Source: an uncultured Pseudomonadales bacterium (lineage in GTDB: Bacteria; Pseudomonadota; Gammaproteobacteria; Pseudomonadales; Cellvibrionaceae). Taken from it: 64,000 nucleotides of DNA. The position numbers were made by a program, and so were the translations under genes. The stretch spans positions 434,001 through 498,000 of the forward strand of contig CANLBN010000002.1 of NCBI GenBank assembly GCA_947488935.1, written 5' to 3'. The notes under the pieces are model-generated. The model saw nothing but the letters and a program-made list of their open reading frames with translations. It did not search any database and was not told the DNA's origin. This document shows, piece by piece, positions 11,901 through 20,437 of this stretch; position 1 is the first letter of the stretch, and each line of letters opens with the position of its first letter.

Positions 11901-13809
11901 TGACATGGCCGGTGACGTGTTTGGTAATGGTATGTTGATGTCTAAACATATTTGCTTAACGGCAGCCTTTAACCACTTACATATTTTTATTGACCCAACG
12001 CCAAACTCTGCCAAAAGCTTTGTTGAGCGTGAGCGCCTATTTAATACCCCTGGTGCTACATGGGAAGACTACAACGCAAAATTAATTTCAAAGGGTGGTG
12101 GTATCTTTTCTCGCAACGCTAAATCTATTTCAATTAGCGCAGAGATGAAAAAATGCTTTGCCATTAGCGAGGACAAACTCACACCCGTCGATTTGATACA
12201 TGCCTTATTAAAAGCACCTGCTGATCTTATTTGGAATGGTGGTATTGGTACTTATGTTAAAGCAGGTACCGAAACCCATGCCGATGTAGGTGACAAAGCG
12301 AATGATGGCCTGCGTGTTAATGGTAGCGATCTTCGCTGTAAAGTATTTGGTGAAGGCGGCAACCTTGGTTTGAGCCAATTGGGTCGAATCGAATTTGCAC
12401 TTAATGGTGGCTTCTGTAATACCGACTTTATTGATAATGCCGCAGGTGTCGATTGCTCTGACCACGAAGTAAACATCAAAATTCTTCTCAATGATATTGT
12501 GACTAAAGGTGGCTTAACCGAGAAGCAACGTAATCGTATATTAGTCTCGATGACCGACACTGTTGCGGAGATGGTGTTAACCAATAATTACTATCAAACT
12601 CAATCAATTAGCTTGGCCGAAAAAGAAGGTCTAGCTCGTAATAATGAATACCGACGCTTAATTAATTCACTGGAAGACAGTGGCCGACTTAATAGAGAGT
12701 TGGAGTTTATTCCAAGTGATGAGGAATTAGTGGAGCGTGCAGCTGCTGGCCAGTCATTAACGCGGCCCGAACTTGCGGTACTTAATTGTTATGTTAAAAG
12801 TCAGTTAAAAGAAGAACTTGCCGTTGATGAAATTGCCGATAACCCTTATTTGTCCTCTTGGGTTGAAAAGGCATTTCCAAAGCAGTTGCTGAAAAAATAT
12901 AAAGCAAAAATTCATACACATATTTTGCGTAAAGAAATTATTGCCACCCAGTTAGCTAACGACATGGTTGATAACATGGGTATTACTTTCTTCCAACGCT
13001 TAATGGAGGCAACAGGCGAAACAGCGGCCAATATTGCTATTGCTTATGTTGCTGCACGTGATGTTTTTCGGTTTGATGAATTTCAAGCTTCTGTCGAAGC
13101 ACTCGACTACAAAGTGCCGGCAGAGGACCAACTATTATTATTAATTAATATGATGCGTCGTGTTCGACGTGGCACGCGTTGGTTCTTGCGCAATCGCAGA
13201 GGGCGCCTAGACCTAAGCAAAGACGTTGCTTCGTTTACATCCCATGTGACCAGTGTTGTTAAAGAAACACCAAAGGTCTTAAGTGCTAAAGAGAAGCAAG
13301 TATGGGACGATAAGTGCGAGCATTTTGAAAAGCTAGGCCTAAAAAATGACTGGGCGAATGTTATGGCAATGCCGGGTTATCTGTTCTCGGGTCTTGGTAT
13401 AGCCGAAGCCGCGACGGACACAAAAGCCAATATTGCCAGTGCCGTTGAAATGCAACATTTATTAGGTGACAAGCTAGGGCTATATTGGTTTGCAATTGCT
13501 GTGACAAACGTCAAAGTGGATAACCATTGGCAAGCTAAAGCACGCGAATCATTTATTGATGATATTGATAGAGCACTTCGTGTAATGGGTACTAGTTTAT
13601 TGCGCCTTGCAGGTAAAGAATATCAACTAGAAGAAGCCTTACAGCTATGGATGCAGGAGTACTCATCTGTGGTATCGCGCTGGCGCACAATAGCGACAGA
13701 GTTGGAGTGCAACGTAGAAAATGACTTTGCTATCTTCTCTGTTGCTATGGGTGAATTAATGGACTTAATGAACTCCTGTCAAAATTGCAAAAAGCTAAGC
13801 TGGGGTTAA
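8956..13809 (+). CDS. gdhB: NAD-dependent glutamate dehydrogenase, GDH180 class
   Basis: Very large catabolic enzyme that oxidises glutamate to 2-oxoglutarate and ammonia with NAD+. The 1617 residues match the roughly 180-kDa class known from Pseudomonas and Streptomyces. A long N-terminal regulatory part with ACT-like sections spans about 1-700. The catalytic core follows, with GGKVARGGLRWSDR, the lysine-bearing NGAKGGF loop near 840, VVAADKGTA and the dinucleotide-binding VIGIGDMAGDVFGNGM near 980. The C-terminal helical domain is typical. The first ATG at 8956 is used in this call; a second ATG at 8974 gives MSLITTTPS and is also possible. Strong family match. Confidence 0.95.
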   Translation: MEINPDMSLITTTPSSAFTKQLQRLISAKATSSLANSVQLFANEFFDQYPLSDLENRTEDDVFGMLNEAYTFIKEFKQKHSIKVFNPEPKMDHWQCSRSIIMVHCKNTPFLMDSIRMALTNHGLDVRAIKSTPFAAIRDKSGLLTDIQPSREASAADINEAFLYFEINRQSQDKELKAIVSIIRGILSDIQLVTSGYSKVLAAVEKVKTSIANVSHVHSKSEIQEADQFLSWLTTNNFAFLGYAYTPLSKNAANDYVASVDKKSVCGILKKKELIENVQNRQDFTKRSQKKLMAFSNLPVRSTVHRQAYPDQIKVKDYDEKGNLVGKHHFVGLYTSTAYRASVFDIPVVRAKIARLYKSINTELTSYNGRVIRQVLETYPRNELFQSDVKSLTESILRISQINERSKVRLFMRADTTNTFVTAVLYIPRDVFSTRLRKKILSMLSDAVAADSHEFNMHFSESLLCRLYATFRISDDNTPKWNAEQLELDIKQLAHTWESSLEETLQLHMGEEKGTQYARRFASSFPASYQDSFDAKQALQDLQIIEQLDDQNSLALNLCPASDAASHRIHFKMVNLGSPLVLSDVIPVLEKMNVKVMGEHPYKLCVDGQQIWLHDFELDSQLFACANFAVLKERFETAFKHIWANDADNDGFNGLVLSANIDWREVIVLRAYASYMKQTLFPFSQDAITNTLLAYPSITQQLVALFHTHFDPEHKGSRNTHKLTSDIIACLDGVSNLNDDRILRRFLDFINGTLRTNFYQRIDGVPKAYVSFKFNPREIAGIPEPRPQYEIFVYSPRVEGVHLRGGKVARGGLRWSDRNEDFRTEVLGLVKAQQVKNAVIVPNGAKGGFIAKQASMQDGRDAFIKEGIASYQTFIRGLLDITDNFIKGKVIPPVNVVRGDGDDPYLVVAADKGTATFSDIANEISFEYGHWLGDAFASGGSQGYDHKGMGITARGAWVSVQRHFKEQGVNVQEEDFSVIGIGDMAGDVFGNGMLMSKHICLTAAFNHLHIFIDPTPNSAKSFVERERLFNTPGATWEDYNAKLISKGGGIFSRNAKSISISAEMKKCFAISEDKLTPVDLIHALLKAPADLIWNGGIGTYVKAGTETHADVGDKANDGLRVNGSDLRCKVFGEGGNLGLSQLGRIEFALNGGFCNTDFIDNAAGVDCSDHEVNIKILLNDIVTKGGLTEKQRNRILVSMTDTVAEMVLTNNYYQTQSISLAEKEGLARNNEYRRLINSLEDSGRLNRELEFIPSDEELVERAAAGQSLTRPELAVLNCYVKSQLKEELAVDEIADNPYLSSWVEKAFPKQLLKKYKAKIHTHILRKEIIATQLANDMVDNMGITFFQRLMEATGETAANIAIAYVAARDVFRFDEFQASVEALDYKVPAEDQLLLLINMMRRVRRGTRWFLRNRRGRLDLSKDVASFTSHVTSVVKETPKVLSAKEKQVWDDKCEHFEKLGLKNDWANVMAMPGYLFSGLGIAEAATDTKANIASAVEMQHLLGDKLGLYWFAIAVTNVKVDNHWQAKARESFIDDIDRALRVMGTSLLRLAGKEYQLEEALQLWMQEYSSVVSRWRTIATELECNVENDFAIFSVAMGELMDLMNSCQNCKKLSWG

Positions 13810-13827
13810 TTTTTTAGGCTAAACACT

Positions 13828-13865
13828 AAATAGCGCTATCCTTAAAAAGGTAGCGCTATTTGCTT
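13828..13865 (+). terminator. Terminator after glutamate dehydrogenase
   Basis: AAATAGCGCTA (13828-13838) and TAGCGCTATTT (13851-13861) are perfect arms. An inner CCTT/AAGG pairing tightens the loop, and a short T-rich stretch follows. It lies 18 bases after the dehydrogenase stop. Confidence 0.75.
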
Positions 13866-13879
13866 TCCTATTTATTGAT

Positions 13880-14101
13880 ATGGCAGAGATAATAGTCACA
13901 TTAAATATTTCGGCAGACGAATACCTTAAATTGTATCAAGGTGCTGCCCAATCTGTATTTACTCGTACGCAAAGCGGACAAAGTATTCGGTTTCCTGCCA
14001 ATATATTACAACCCTTTGTAAGCCACGGTGGTGTAAAAGGCTCTTTTAAAATAGAGTTTGATGAGAATAATCGGTTTAAAAAAATTAGCCAATTACATTA
14101 A
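13880..14101 (+). CDS. DUF2835 family protein
   Basis: A 73-residue protein that matches the DUF2835 pattern: an opening beta strand (IIVTLNISADEYLKLYQG), the central QSIRFPANILQPFVSHGGVKG and a final strand with FDENNRFKKI. The family is small, cytoplasmic and of unknown function, and is common in Pseudomonadales and related marine gammaproteobacteria, which supports the suggested lineage. It follows the glutamate dehydrogenase terminator, so it probably has its own promoter. Confidence 0.8.
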   Translation: MAEIIVTLNISADEYLKLYQGAAQSVFTRTQSGQSIRFPANILQPFVSHGGVKGSFKIEFDENNRFKKISQLH

Positions 14102-14197
14102 TAATTATTAGTTCCCAATAATTATAAGAAAGCTGGAAAAGTAAAAATATATAATACTGATACACCGAGTTTTAAGTTAAAATATCAAGGAATAAAT

Positions 14198-14701
14198 TTG
14201 AAACACAATAAACCTATCAAATATGTAGCCTTAATCCTCTCATTATTCTGCTCGTGTATATATGCGCAAGATCTCACTCGAAGTGACACAAAGGCCATTG
14301 CTGAACAATGCAAGCTTGATTCAAATGCAGATTGTTATTCTCTTTGTTGGAAAATTTCTTATTTTAGAGGTTTTAGTAATGAAGCTGCGAAAAAATGTGT
14401 TGCGCTATCAAAAGATAAGGCGGGCATTATAGACAATATAAATGAGTATGTTCCTATGGTTGTTGCCACGGTGGTCAGTGTCCGAGGACGGCAACAAGCT
14501 TCATTTACTTCGCAACATGCTAATTTTAACAAGGCTTGCGGTAGCCCATTGCTAAACAGAGTTGAAGGCAGTAAAGAGAATTTACACCTTTTGCGACGAG
14601 GCGTTAAGGTAAAATTAAGCGGTCTTCGTATGAGTACAGTTTTTCATAAAGGTAGAATATCATATTCCTGTACTGTCGAAAAATTTAAAGTTATAGATTG
14701 A
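14198..14701 (+). CDS. Hypothetical secreted protein
   Basis: Unrecognised 167-residue protein with a clear Sec signal peptide: MKHNKPIKYVALILSLFCSC followed by IYAQD, giving probable cleavage after Ala near residue 24. The mature part has six or so cysteines (EQCKLD, NADCYSLCWK, KKCVAL, KACGSP, SYSCTV), suggesting disulfides in the periplasm. The start is TTG at 14198, chosen because AAGGA (14187-14191) stands six bases upstream and the signal peptide begins immediately. No operon partner is evident. Confidence 0.6.
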   Translation: MKHNKPIKYVALILSLFCSCIYAQDLTRSDTKAIAEQCKLDSNADCYSLCWKISYFRGFSNEAAKKCVALSKDKAGIIDNINEYVPMVVATVVSVRGRQQASFTSQHANFNKACGSPLLNRVEGSKENLHLLRRGVKVKLSGLRMSTVFHKGRISYSCTVEKFKVID

Positions 14702-14813
14702 TAGTTTTATGAATATCAGTCGGAATACATAGAAAGAGAGGGGTGTCAGAGGCGGCTAGAATTCAGAGGCAATACTTAATCCTACAGTATGCAAGCGCGT
14801 GTATAGAAAATAA

Positions 14814-15668
14814 TTACAAAAGGGCAGGATAGGCAAAAAAGTTAAAATGAATAATATTTAGTAACAAATGAGCAAAAATAGCAGCCTCAATACGACCAGT
14901 CTTTAAATAAGCATAACCGTACATAAAACCAGCAGACGATGCCAGTAGCGCATATTGCCATCCTCCAGCCATGTGGGCAAAACCAAATAACAAGGCTGTA
15001 ATAACAACACTGCTAAGCCCAGATAAATAATTATTTAGCTGGCGTTGAATCAGCCCTCGAAAAAGTGCCTCTTCGGCAATAACGGTAAAGAATAGATTTT
15101 TTAATACCCAAGGCCAAAATAAAAGACTGATGTTTAATTGCGGTTGTAGTACGTCGAGTAAGAGGGCGCCGCTAAAGGTAATGAACAATCCAATTGTTAG
15201 CGTAGGCATCATTACACTAAACATACGGCGCCAATCGTATAAAGAGCGATTAAGGTGCGATCGTAATAGAACAGTAAATACTAAAATGCCGAATAGGGCT
15301 TTATCGAAACTAAACCAAATATCAAAATTTCTAGAGTTGGAATGTAATTGAACATTTTCAAGATACAATAGATTATTGAATCCAGGCAGTATATGTAGGC
15401 CCAGCGCAAATCCAAGTAAAACGCACAAGCCCCACCAAAACCAAGAGAGCCTATCCTTCAATTGAGAGTAGTGTTGATAACAATAAAGCGACACAGCTAA
15501 TAAAATCAGCCAAACTAAGCCAATACCTGTTAAATGCCCATCAGCAAATGCTATCGCCAAACTTAATGCTAAAGTGGAGAGAAAATAGAGCTTGTTTTTT
15601 AAAAAGAGTAGGCAGCTAGTTATTGTTAGTAAATAAATGCTTATTGGAATATCAAAAAAGCTGAGCAT
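14814..15668 (-). CDS. CPBP family intramembrane glutamic endopeptidase
   Basis: Multi-pass inner-membrane protein of 284 residues with the Abi/CPBP (Rce1-like) domain in its C-terminal half. The motif EEALFRGLIQRQL carries the paired glutamates and arginine. GFAHMAGG holds the second-motif histidine and FAHLLLNIIHF the last one. About eight hydrophobic segments are visible. Bacterial members have been linked to bacteriocin self-immunity and protein processing, but no bacteriocin gene is seen here. It runs against its neighbours and appears to be a single-gene unit. Confidence 0.82.
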   Translation of the reverse strand: MLSFFDIPISIYLLTITSCLLFLKNKLYFLSTLALSLAIAFADGHLTGIGLVWLILLAVSLYCYQHYSQLKDRLSWFWWGLCVLLGFALGLHILPGFNNLLYLENVQLHSNSRNFDIWFSFDKALFGILVFTVLLRSHLNRSLYDWRRMFSVMMPTLTIGLFITFSGALLLDVLQPQLNISLLFWPWVLKNLFFTVIAEEALFRGLIQRQLNNYLSGLSSVVITALLFGFAHMAGGWQYALLASSAGFMYGYAYLKTGRIEAAIFAHLLLNIIHFNFFAYPALL

Positions 15669-15875
15669 AGAAATCAGAGAGTTAGTAATGAATTTAGGTC
15701 AATCTAGTTTGAGCTGTATTTTACGAGAGTTTAACAAAAAGGTGGGAGCCTACAAAGTCAAAGAAATTTTATTAGGACAGAAGTTAATTGTTGATGCTAA
15801 GGTGGTAATATGAGCTATTTGCAAATAATGTGCGAAAGAGCACCGTCCTTTTGTTTGAGATACTAAGCCTTAGCT

Positions 15876-16370
15876 ATGATGATAAATTATAACCCTGAAG
15901 GTAAGTGGTCAGTAGAATCGGTACAAGCAAAATACTGGGAATTGTGTTTATCATTGGGTGGGGTTTCAGGTTTTGAACCACAGCCTCGAAAACACACTAA
16001 TCACAACGGGACCACTTGGATATACAACGTCATGGATTCAGTAGTTGATGGTGTACAGTTGGGTGACAAAGCTTGTGTCCAAATTTCAATCGAATACATA
16101 CAAGACAATGATATGCGTTCCACAACTGGCTATATTAGAGAGCGTATGGCAAGGGCACTTCGAAACTGTGAGCTTTCAAACAAGCAAAAATCCCAGCTGG
16201 CTGATACCTTTATAAAACAACTAGAAAGTAAAAGAATATATAAAGAATTTAGGGAATACTGCCGGTTGTTTAAAAAAATCGGAGTGGAGCCTTACAAAAA
16301 AGAAATTGAAAAGTATACGAATTCTAACAAACAGTATATTAAGCGAGCGGCTCTTAGATTGTTAGCTTAA
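15876..16370 (+). CDS. Hypothetical protein
   Basis: Unrecognised 164-residue cytoplasmic protein. The N-terminal half looks mixed alpha/beta with several tryptophans (GKWSV, AKYWEL, TTWIY). The C-terminal half is lysine-rich and helical, from about residue 85 to the end. No signal or membrane segment is seen. Two consecutive ATGs (15876 and 15879) could serve as start, and no good ribosome-binding site separates them. It lies in a run of accessory genes (15.8-17.9 kb) that looks AT-richer than the core genes to the left. Confidence 0.55.
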   Translation: MMINYNPEGKWSVESVQAKYWELCLSLGGVSGFEPQPRKHTNHNGTTWIYNVMDSVVDGVQLGDKACVQISIEYIQDNDMRSTTGYIRERMARALRNCELSNKQKSQLADTFIKQLESKRIYKEFREYCRLFKKIGVEPYKKEIEKYTNSNKQYIKRAALRLLA

Positions 16371-16449
16371 AAAGAAAAAAGGGTCTGAGAATGCAACGAA
16401 GCTTCAGGTTCAACACAAGCGTAGTCTACACATTGATAATTGGAGCAGC

Positions 16450-16911
16450 ATGCCTATTATAGAATACGTAAAATTTAATACGATACGCCCCGAGGTTTTT
16501 TTACCTTTATTGAATAAATTAAAAGTCAGGGAGCACTTAATCGAACATGAATTATTTACTATAGAGACCGCAGCTGCATGGATTGAATCAAAGCTAGAAG
16601 TTGATGCAAACCATGGGTGTAAGGTGCGTGCTATTAATGTAGATAATCAATTTGTTGGATGGTGTGGTATCCAGCTCGAAGATGGTAAATACGAGCTTGC
16701 AATAGTTATAGATGATACTTCGTGGGGGCTTGGTGTTAAAATATTCTATGAACTAATGAACTGGGCAAAAGCTATAGGACATAAAGAAGTTTATATACAT
16801 TTTCTTCATACTCGCCCAAAGTATAAATTTTTAGAGAGGCTATCTAAAAGAGTCTACGAAAGTGAACTTTTTGGTAGTAAATTCAATACTTATCAATTAG
16901 CAGTAATTTAG
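16450..16911 (+). CDS. GNAT-family N-acetyltransferase
   Basis: Predicted acetyl-CoA-dependent N-acetyltransferase of 153 residues. The GNAT strand-turn-strand is visible in VRAINVDNQFVGWCGIQ and in YELAIVID near residue 85. WGLGVKIFYELMNWAKAIGHKEVYIH covers motif A, where the canonical Q/R-x-x-G-x-G/A loop is reduced to WGLGVK, and the following helix. A GGAG at 16442-16445 precedes the ATG by four bases. Substrate is unknown. It is followed by a hairpin and the hydrolase gene at 17020. Confidence 0.7.
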   Translation: MPIIEYVKFNTIRPEVFLPLLNKLKVREHLIEHELFTIETAAAWIESKLEVDANHGCKVRAINVDNQFVGWCGIQLEDGKYELAIVIDDTSWGLGVKIFYELMNWAKAIGHKEVYIHFLHTRPKYKFLERLSKRVYESELFGSKFNTYQLAVI

Positions 16912-16955
16912 TTTTTCACGGTTGATTGTACCCTGCAATCCCTTCGTAGGCCGAA

Positions 16956-16978
16956 CTTGCTAGTCACCCCTTAGCAAG
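16956..16978. repeat. Hairpin between GNAT and hydrolase genes
   Basis: CTTGCTA (16956-16962) and TAGCAAG (16972-16978) form a perfect 7-bp stem with a nine-base loop. No T-tract follows. A GTTAGAC at 16994-17000 resembles an integron core site, but the surrounding sequence does not fold as an attC. Confidence 0.4.
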
Positions 16979-17019
16979 GCATTATATATCGACGTTAGAC
17001 ATATAAATGGAAAGTGTTG

Positions 17020-17916
17020 ATGCTCTTTGGCAATAAATTCAAAAAAACACAAATAAAAATAAATAATATAGCTATTAACCTTGTACATGGTGGTGAAGGC
17101 TATCCATTGCTTTTATTGCATGGTTATCCCCAGACCCATGTTATTTGGCATGAAGTTGCACAGCACTTAGCTAAGGGTTTTCACGTTATTTGTCCAGATT
17201 TACGAGGTTATGGCGATAGTTCAAAACCACCTAGTGCTACAGATCACTATCCATACTCTAAACGTGCGATGGCTCAAGATATGGACGAAGTTATGGAGGC
17301 CCTTGGGTATAAACAATATTACGTGGCCGGCCATGATCGAGGGGCTAGGGTTGTTCATCGAATGGCCCGTGACTACCCAGACAAAGTAAAAAAAGCCTGT
17401 GTTATGGATATTGCGCCGACATACCATATGTTTACTACCACGGATAAAAATTTTGCTACAGGTTATTACCATTGGTTTTTTCTGATACAGCCCGATCGTT
17501 TGCCTGAACATATGATCGGCCTTGACCCTGAATACTATTTAAAAGAAAAACTAAAACGATGGAGTGCTCCCAATGCTGTTTTCTCTGAAGAAGCTGTCGC
17601 TGAATATGTAAGGTGTTTTAGTCAACCTGAAGCAATACACTCATCCTGCGAAGATTATCGCGCCGCCGCAAGTATTGATTTAAAACACGATGAAGAGGAT
17701 GCGCATATTCAAGTTGAGTGTCCGTTGTTAGTTTTGTGGGGTAAAAAAGGATTTGTGAACAAAACCTATGATGTGTTAAATGTTTGGCGGGAATATGCCA
17801 AGCAAGTAATGGGTAAAAGCTTAGATTGTGGTCATTTTTTGCCAGAAGAACTTCCCGGCGAAGTTGTTAGTGAGCTACAAGATTTTTTTAGTGAAAACGA
17901 GAACCTTAAGCAATGA
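17020..17916 (+). CDS. Alpha/beta hydrolase, fluoroacetate (haloacetate) dehalogenase-like
   Basis: Predicted to hydrolyse the carbon-halogen bond of haloacetates, or an epoxide or ester if the fold has been reused. With the ATG at 17020, the nucleophile is Asp106 in GHDRGAR. Arg107 and Arg110 match the two arginines that hold the carboxylate in the Rhodopseudomonas fluoroacetate dehalogenase. Asp130 (MDIAPT), His151-Trp152 (YYHWFF), Tyr213 (EDYRAA) and His272 (DCGHFLPEE) match the acid, halide pocket and base. HGYPQ gives the oxyanion region. GGAA at 17009-17012 favours ATG 17020 over GTG 17014. No halide transporter lies nearby. Family is sure; substrate is inferred. Confidence 0.8.
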   Translation: MLFGNKFKKTQIKINNIAINLVHGGEGYPLLLLHGYPQTHVIWHEVAQHLAKGFHVICPDLRGYGDSSKPPSATDHYPYSKRAMAQDMDEVMEALGYKQYYVAGHDRGARVVHRMARDYPDKVKKACVMDIAPTYHMFTTTDKNFATGYYHWFFLIQPDRLPEHMIGLDPEYYLKEKLKRWSAPNAVFSEEAVAEYVRCFSQPEAIHSSCEDYRAAASIDLKHDEEDAHIQVECPLLVLWGKKGFVNKTYDVLNVWREYAKQVMGKSLDCGHFLPEELPGEVVSELQDFFSENENLKQ

Positions 17917-17945
17917 ATCGAGCATGCAAAATAGGCCCTTAATAG

Positions 17946-19142
17946 TTAGCTACTTCGCTTCGCTTTTTTATTTTTTCTTTCTTTAGCCATATCGATAAGT
18001 CGTTGTTTACGAGCAGCGTCTTCTGGTGTTGCTTCCTCTGGGCTATAGTCACTAGAGTAGAGTGTGTCATCACCCGACTGCATCATTAACGATAAATTAA
18101 TACGTGAGTCAGCAACTCTGAGTGCTTCTTCTCGACTGATAGTTTTTTTACTTACAAGCTCACATAGTACTTTATCAAAGGTTTGACTCTCGTTATCCAT
18201 CTCACCCATAACGGCTTTTATTTTTTCTGTTTCACCTTTTGCAATAAGCGTTGAAACAAAGTGATTGTTGAGCATTATCTCTGAAACTAAAACACGGCTA
18301 CCTGATTCCGAAAAGGCAAACCGCTGTGCAATAATTGCTACAAGGTACTGGGAGAGGTCGTGTTTGATTCTATGGTGTTCGTTTAAAGGAAATAAATTTA
18401 AAAAGCGATCAATAGCTTGTGCCGAATTATTCGCGTGTAGGGTAGAGAGGCATAAATGCCCCGTCTCCGCAAAACGTAATGCATATTTGGCGGTCTCGGT
18501 ATCTCTGATTTCGCCAATCATAATCGTATCGGGTTTTTCTCTTAGCGCATATTTTAGTGCGTCTTCGTAACTCTTGGTATCAATGCCAATTTCACGTTGG
18601 CTAATTAAACACATTTTATGGTTGTGTGTGTATTCGATAGGGTCTTCGACGGTCAAAATATGACCCTCGCAGTTGCGGTTTCTATAGTCGAGCATACTTG
18701 CCATAGTCGTTGATTTGCCGGAACCTGCTGCACCTACAATTAAAATTAAGCCATGTTTTTCTGTAGCCATTTCTTTAACGGCACTAGGTATGCCAAGGTC
18801 ATTCAGGTCTGGAATACTATTGCCAATAAATCGGGCAACAATAGCGGGCTGGCCTTTTTGAAAATAAAAATTCAAGCGAACTCGGCCTATATCCGGAAAC
18901 TCGACACCAAAATCGAGTGATAAGGCATTGTTAAAGGCATCTTGTTGTTGCTCGGATAAAATAGATGCAACGATAACGTGTATACGCTCTGGGGTAATTA
19001 ATTCGTCAGATGCTCGGTAATAGTTACCGTCGACAATAACAGTTGGCTCAACACCAACGGTCACAAACAAGTCGGTAGCATTCTTTAAATACATTAAAGA
19101 AAGTAATTCAGATAATTCGCCAAGCTCTATAGGATTGTCCAT
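17946..19142 (-). CDS. pilU: Type IV pilus retraction ATPase, PilT/PilU family (PilU-like)
   Basis: Hexameric ATPase of the twitching-motility machine that helps PilT retract type IV pili. The 398 residues show the N-terminal PAS-like domain, Walker A GAAGSGKST (137-145), the Asp box VEDPIEY, Walker B DTIMIGEIRD (205-214) and the His box GHLCLSTLHANNS (228-240). The C-terminal TFDKVLCELVSKKTISREEALRVADS followed by a charged tail resembles PilU more than PilT. In Pseudomonas pilU follows pilT; here neither pilT nor other pil genes adjoin it. Confidence 0.85.
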   Translation of the reverse strand: MDNPIELGELSELLSLMYLKNATDLFVTVGVEPTVIVDGNYYRASDELITPERIHVIVASILSEQQQDAFNNALSLDFGVEFPDIGRVRLNFYFQKGQPAIVARFIGNSIPDLNDLGIPSAVKEMATEKHGLILIVGAAGSGKSTTMASMLDYRNRNCEGHILTVEDPIEYTHNHKMCLISQREIGIDTKSYEDALKYALREKPDTIMIGEIRDTETAKYALRFAETGHLCLSTLHANNSAQAIDRFLNLFPLNEHHRIKHDLSQYLVAIIAQRFAFSESGSRVLVSEIMLNNHFVSTLIAKGETEKIKAVMGEMDNESQTFDKVLCELVSKKTISREEALRVADSRINLSLMMQSGDDTLYSSDYSPEEATPEDAARKQRLIDMAKERKNKKAKRSS

Positions 19143-19494
19143 AAGTCACCATAATAAAATCGATCTACAGGCTTTTAGCTCTTTAGGCCAATAATAGACA
19201 TTGCTTTGTAATGAATATAAGTATGGATTGAGCGTCCCCTCGAATGTTATTAGTTTTCTGGGGTTTTAATTCTTATAATTGGGTGTAATTTATACAAATT
19301 GTGTATCTTTATACTATAGAAAAAGGCGTAACCGTACAAGCGTCACAGAGTGAGTGTGAGGTAAGTCGCATTTTTGTGGTTTGTTGAGTAACCGGAGTGT
19401 AGGTCGCCCTATCAATACAAGAGCAACGATATAAGGTGACATTATTAGTGCCAATATTGCTGGCACTAATAATTACAGAGATGTCAGCTGAATA
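19143..19494. other. Intergenic region, 352 bases, with a strong hairpin
   Basis: This is upstream sequence of the minus-strand pilU and downstream sequence of the minus-strand gene at 19495. The first part is AT-rich and could hold the pilU promoter. The last part has a perfect 13-bp stem, listed separately. I saw no credible gene. Confidence 0.5.
19441..19473 (-). terminator. Perfect 13-bp hairpin after the membrane protein gene
   Basis: ATTATTAGTGCCA (19441-19453) and TGGCACTAATAAT (19461-19473) pair without mismatch over a 7-base loop, 21 bases downstream of the minus-strand gene ending at 19495. No T-tract follows on the minus strand, so termination is plausible but not certain. Confidence 0.5.
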
Positions 19495-20190
19495 TTAACT
19501 TGATGGTAATTGTTTAACACGATTATAAAACGATGCTAAATACATCAACAAAAACATGGCCAGCATACATTCTTTAGTTTCACCGGCACTTATATCCAGT
19601 ATATAAGGCACAGTGGTATCGAACAATTTATAGGCCTTCTCATGTAGGCTTACCCCAAGGGCTGCGACACAAGTGGGGATATTGACATAACTCGGCAACC
19701 ACCAATAAGGAAATGCACTGGTATCGGAGAACTTACCAGTCTTGCGGACATATATAGGGACAATAATAGCCGTTAATGCCGCTAAGCTTAAAACCGTTCG
19801 TGGTAATTGATCAAATAGCCCAGAGGTATTGTGTAAATTGGTTTCGCCTTGGTTATTAAGCCCTTGCCAAAGCTCTGGTGTTGCCCAGCCAATCCAGTGT
19901 TGTCCCCAGCTAATTTCCTCGCCCATATAATAAATACAACCCAACAATAGTAAGCTGATCCAAGTTTTAAAGATTGGAAATTCCAACTTGCCCAAGTGTT
20001 TATAGATTTTGATGGCGACAATGATCGCGCAGAGTAAAATGAGCACGGTAATATTTTCTGTCACGCCCATTTCACCGCTCATAATAGATTGGGCTTCAGG
20101 GTTAATAATACGTACTACGTAGGGCAGCAATGTAAGGGCAATAGGTATCCATAACCACAGCCATTTGGGTAAATCTTGAGGTCGATTCAT
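19495..20190 (-). CDS. Hypothetical multi-pass membrane protein
   Basis: A 231-residue integral membrane protein with about six hydrophobic segments, starting right after a short MNRPQDLPKW lead. A central conserved-looking stretch YMGEEISWGQHWIGW and a following NNQGETNLHN sit between membrane segments and hold acidic and histidine residues that could form a site. I recall similar GEEISWGQ-type membrane proteins annotated only as hypothetical in other bacteria. It is transcribed alone, against the prp locus to its right. Confidence 0.6.
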   Translation of the reverse strand: MNRPQDLPKWLWLWIPIALTLLPYVVRIINPEAQSIMSGEMGVTENITVLILLCAIIVAIKIYKHLGKLEFPIFKTWISLLLLGCIYYMGEEISWGQHWIGWATPELWQGLNNQGETNLHNTSGLFDQLPRTVLSLAALTAIIVPIYVRKTGKFSDTSAFPYWWLPSYVNIPTCVAALGVSLHEKAYKLFDTTVPYILDISAGETKECMLAMFLLMYLASFYNRVKQLPSS

Positions 20191-20437
20191 AAGTATTCTT
20201 TGTTTGAGTCGTGAGTTAAAAAGCTAGGCTTCTAATCCTCGAGGGTAAACGCGCTGATTTTTGCTAATTACAATCAATACGTATCAAGAGATTAGTGGCT
20301 GCATAATTATGGCCTTTCCAAACCTATAGTGTAGAAGGCCACCGTCTTAAGCAGTGTAGGGTTGCGATTATATTAAAACTTACCAATATTGGAACTATTA
20401 TTTTTTAATATTCGCGGGCTGATAAACATTAATCTTA

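Noticed and set aside
16950..17000. Second attC site before the dehalogenase-like gene (GTTAGAC core at 16994-17000)
   Set aside because: The 3' core matches GTTRRRY, but no proper opposite core and no symmetric arms are found; the hairpin CTTGCTA/TAGCAAG is off-centre and the element would be only about 50 bases.
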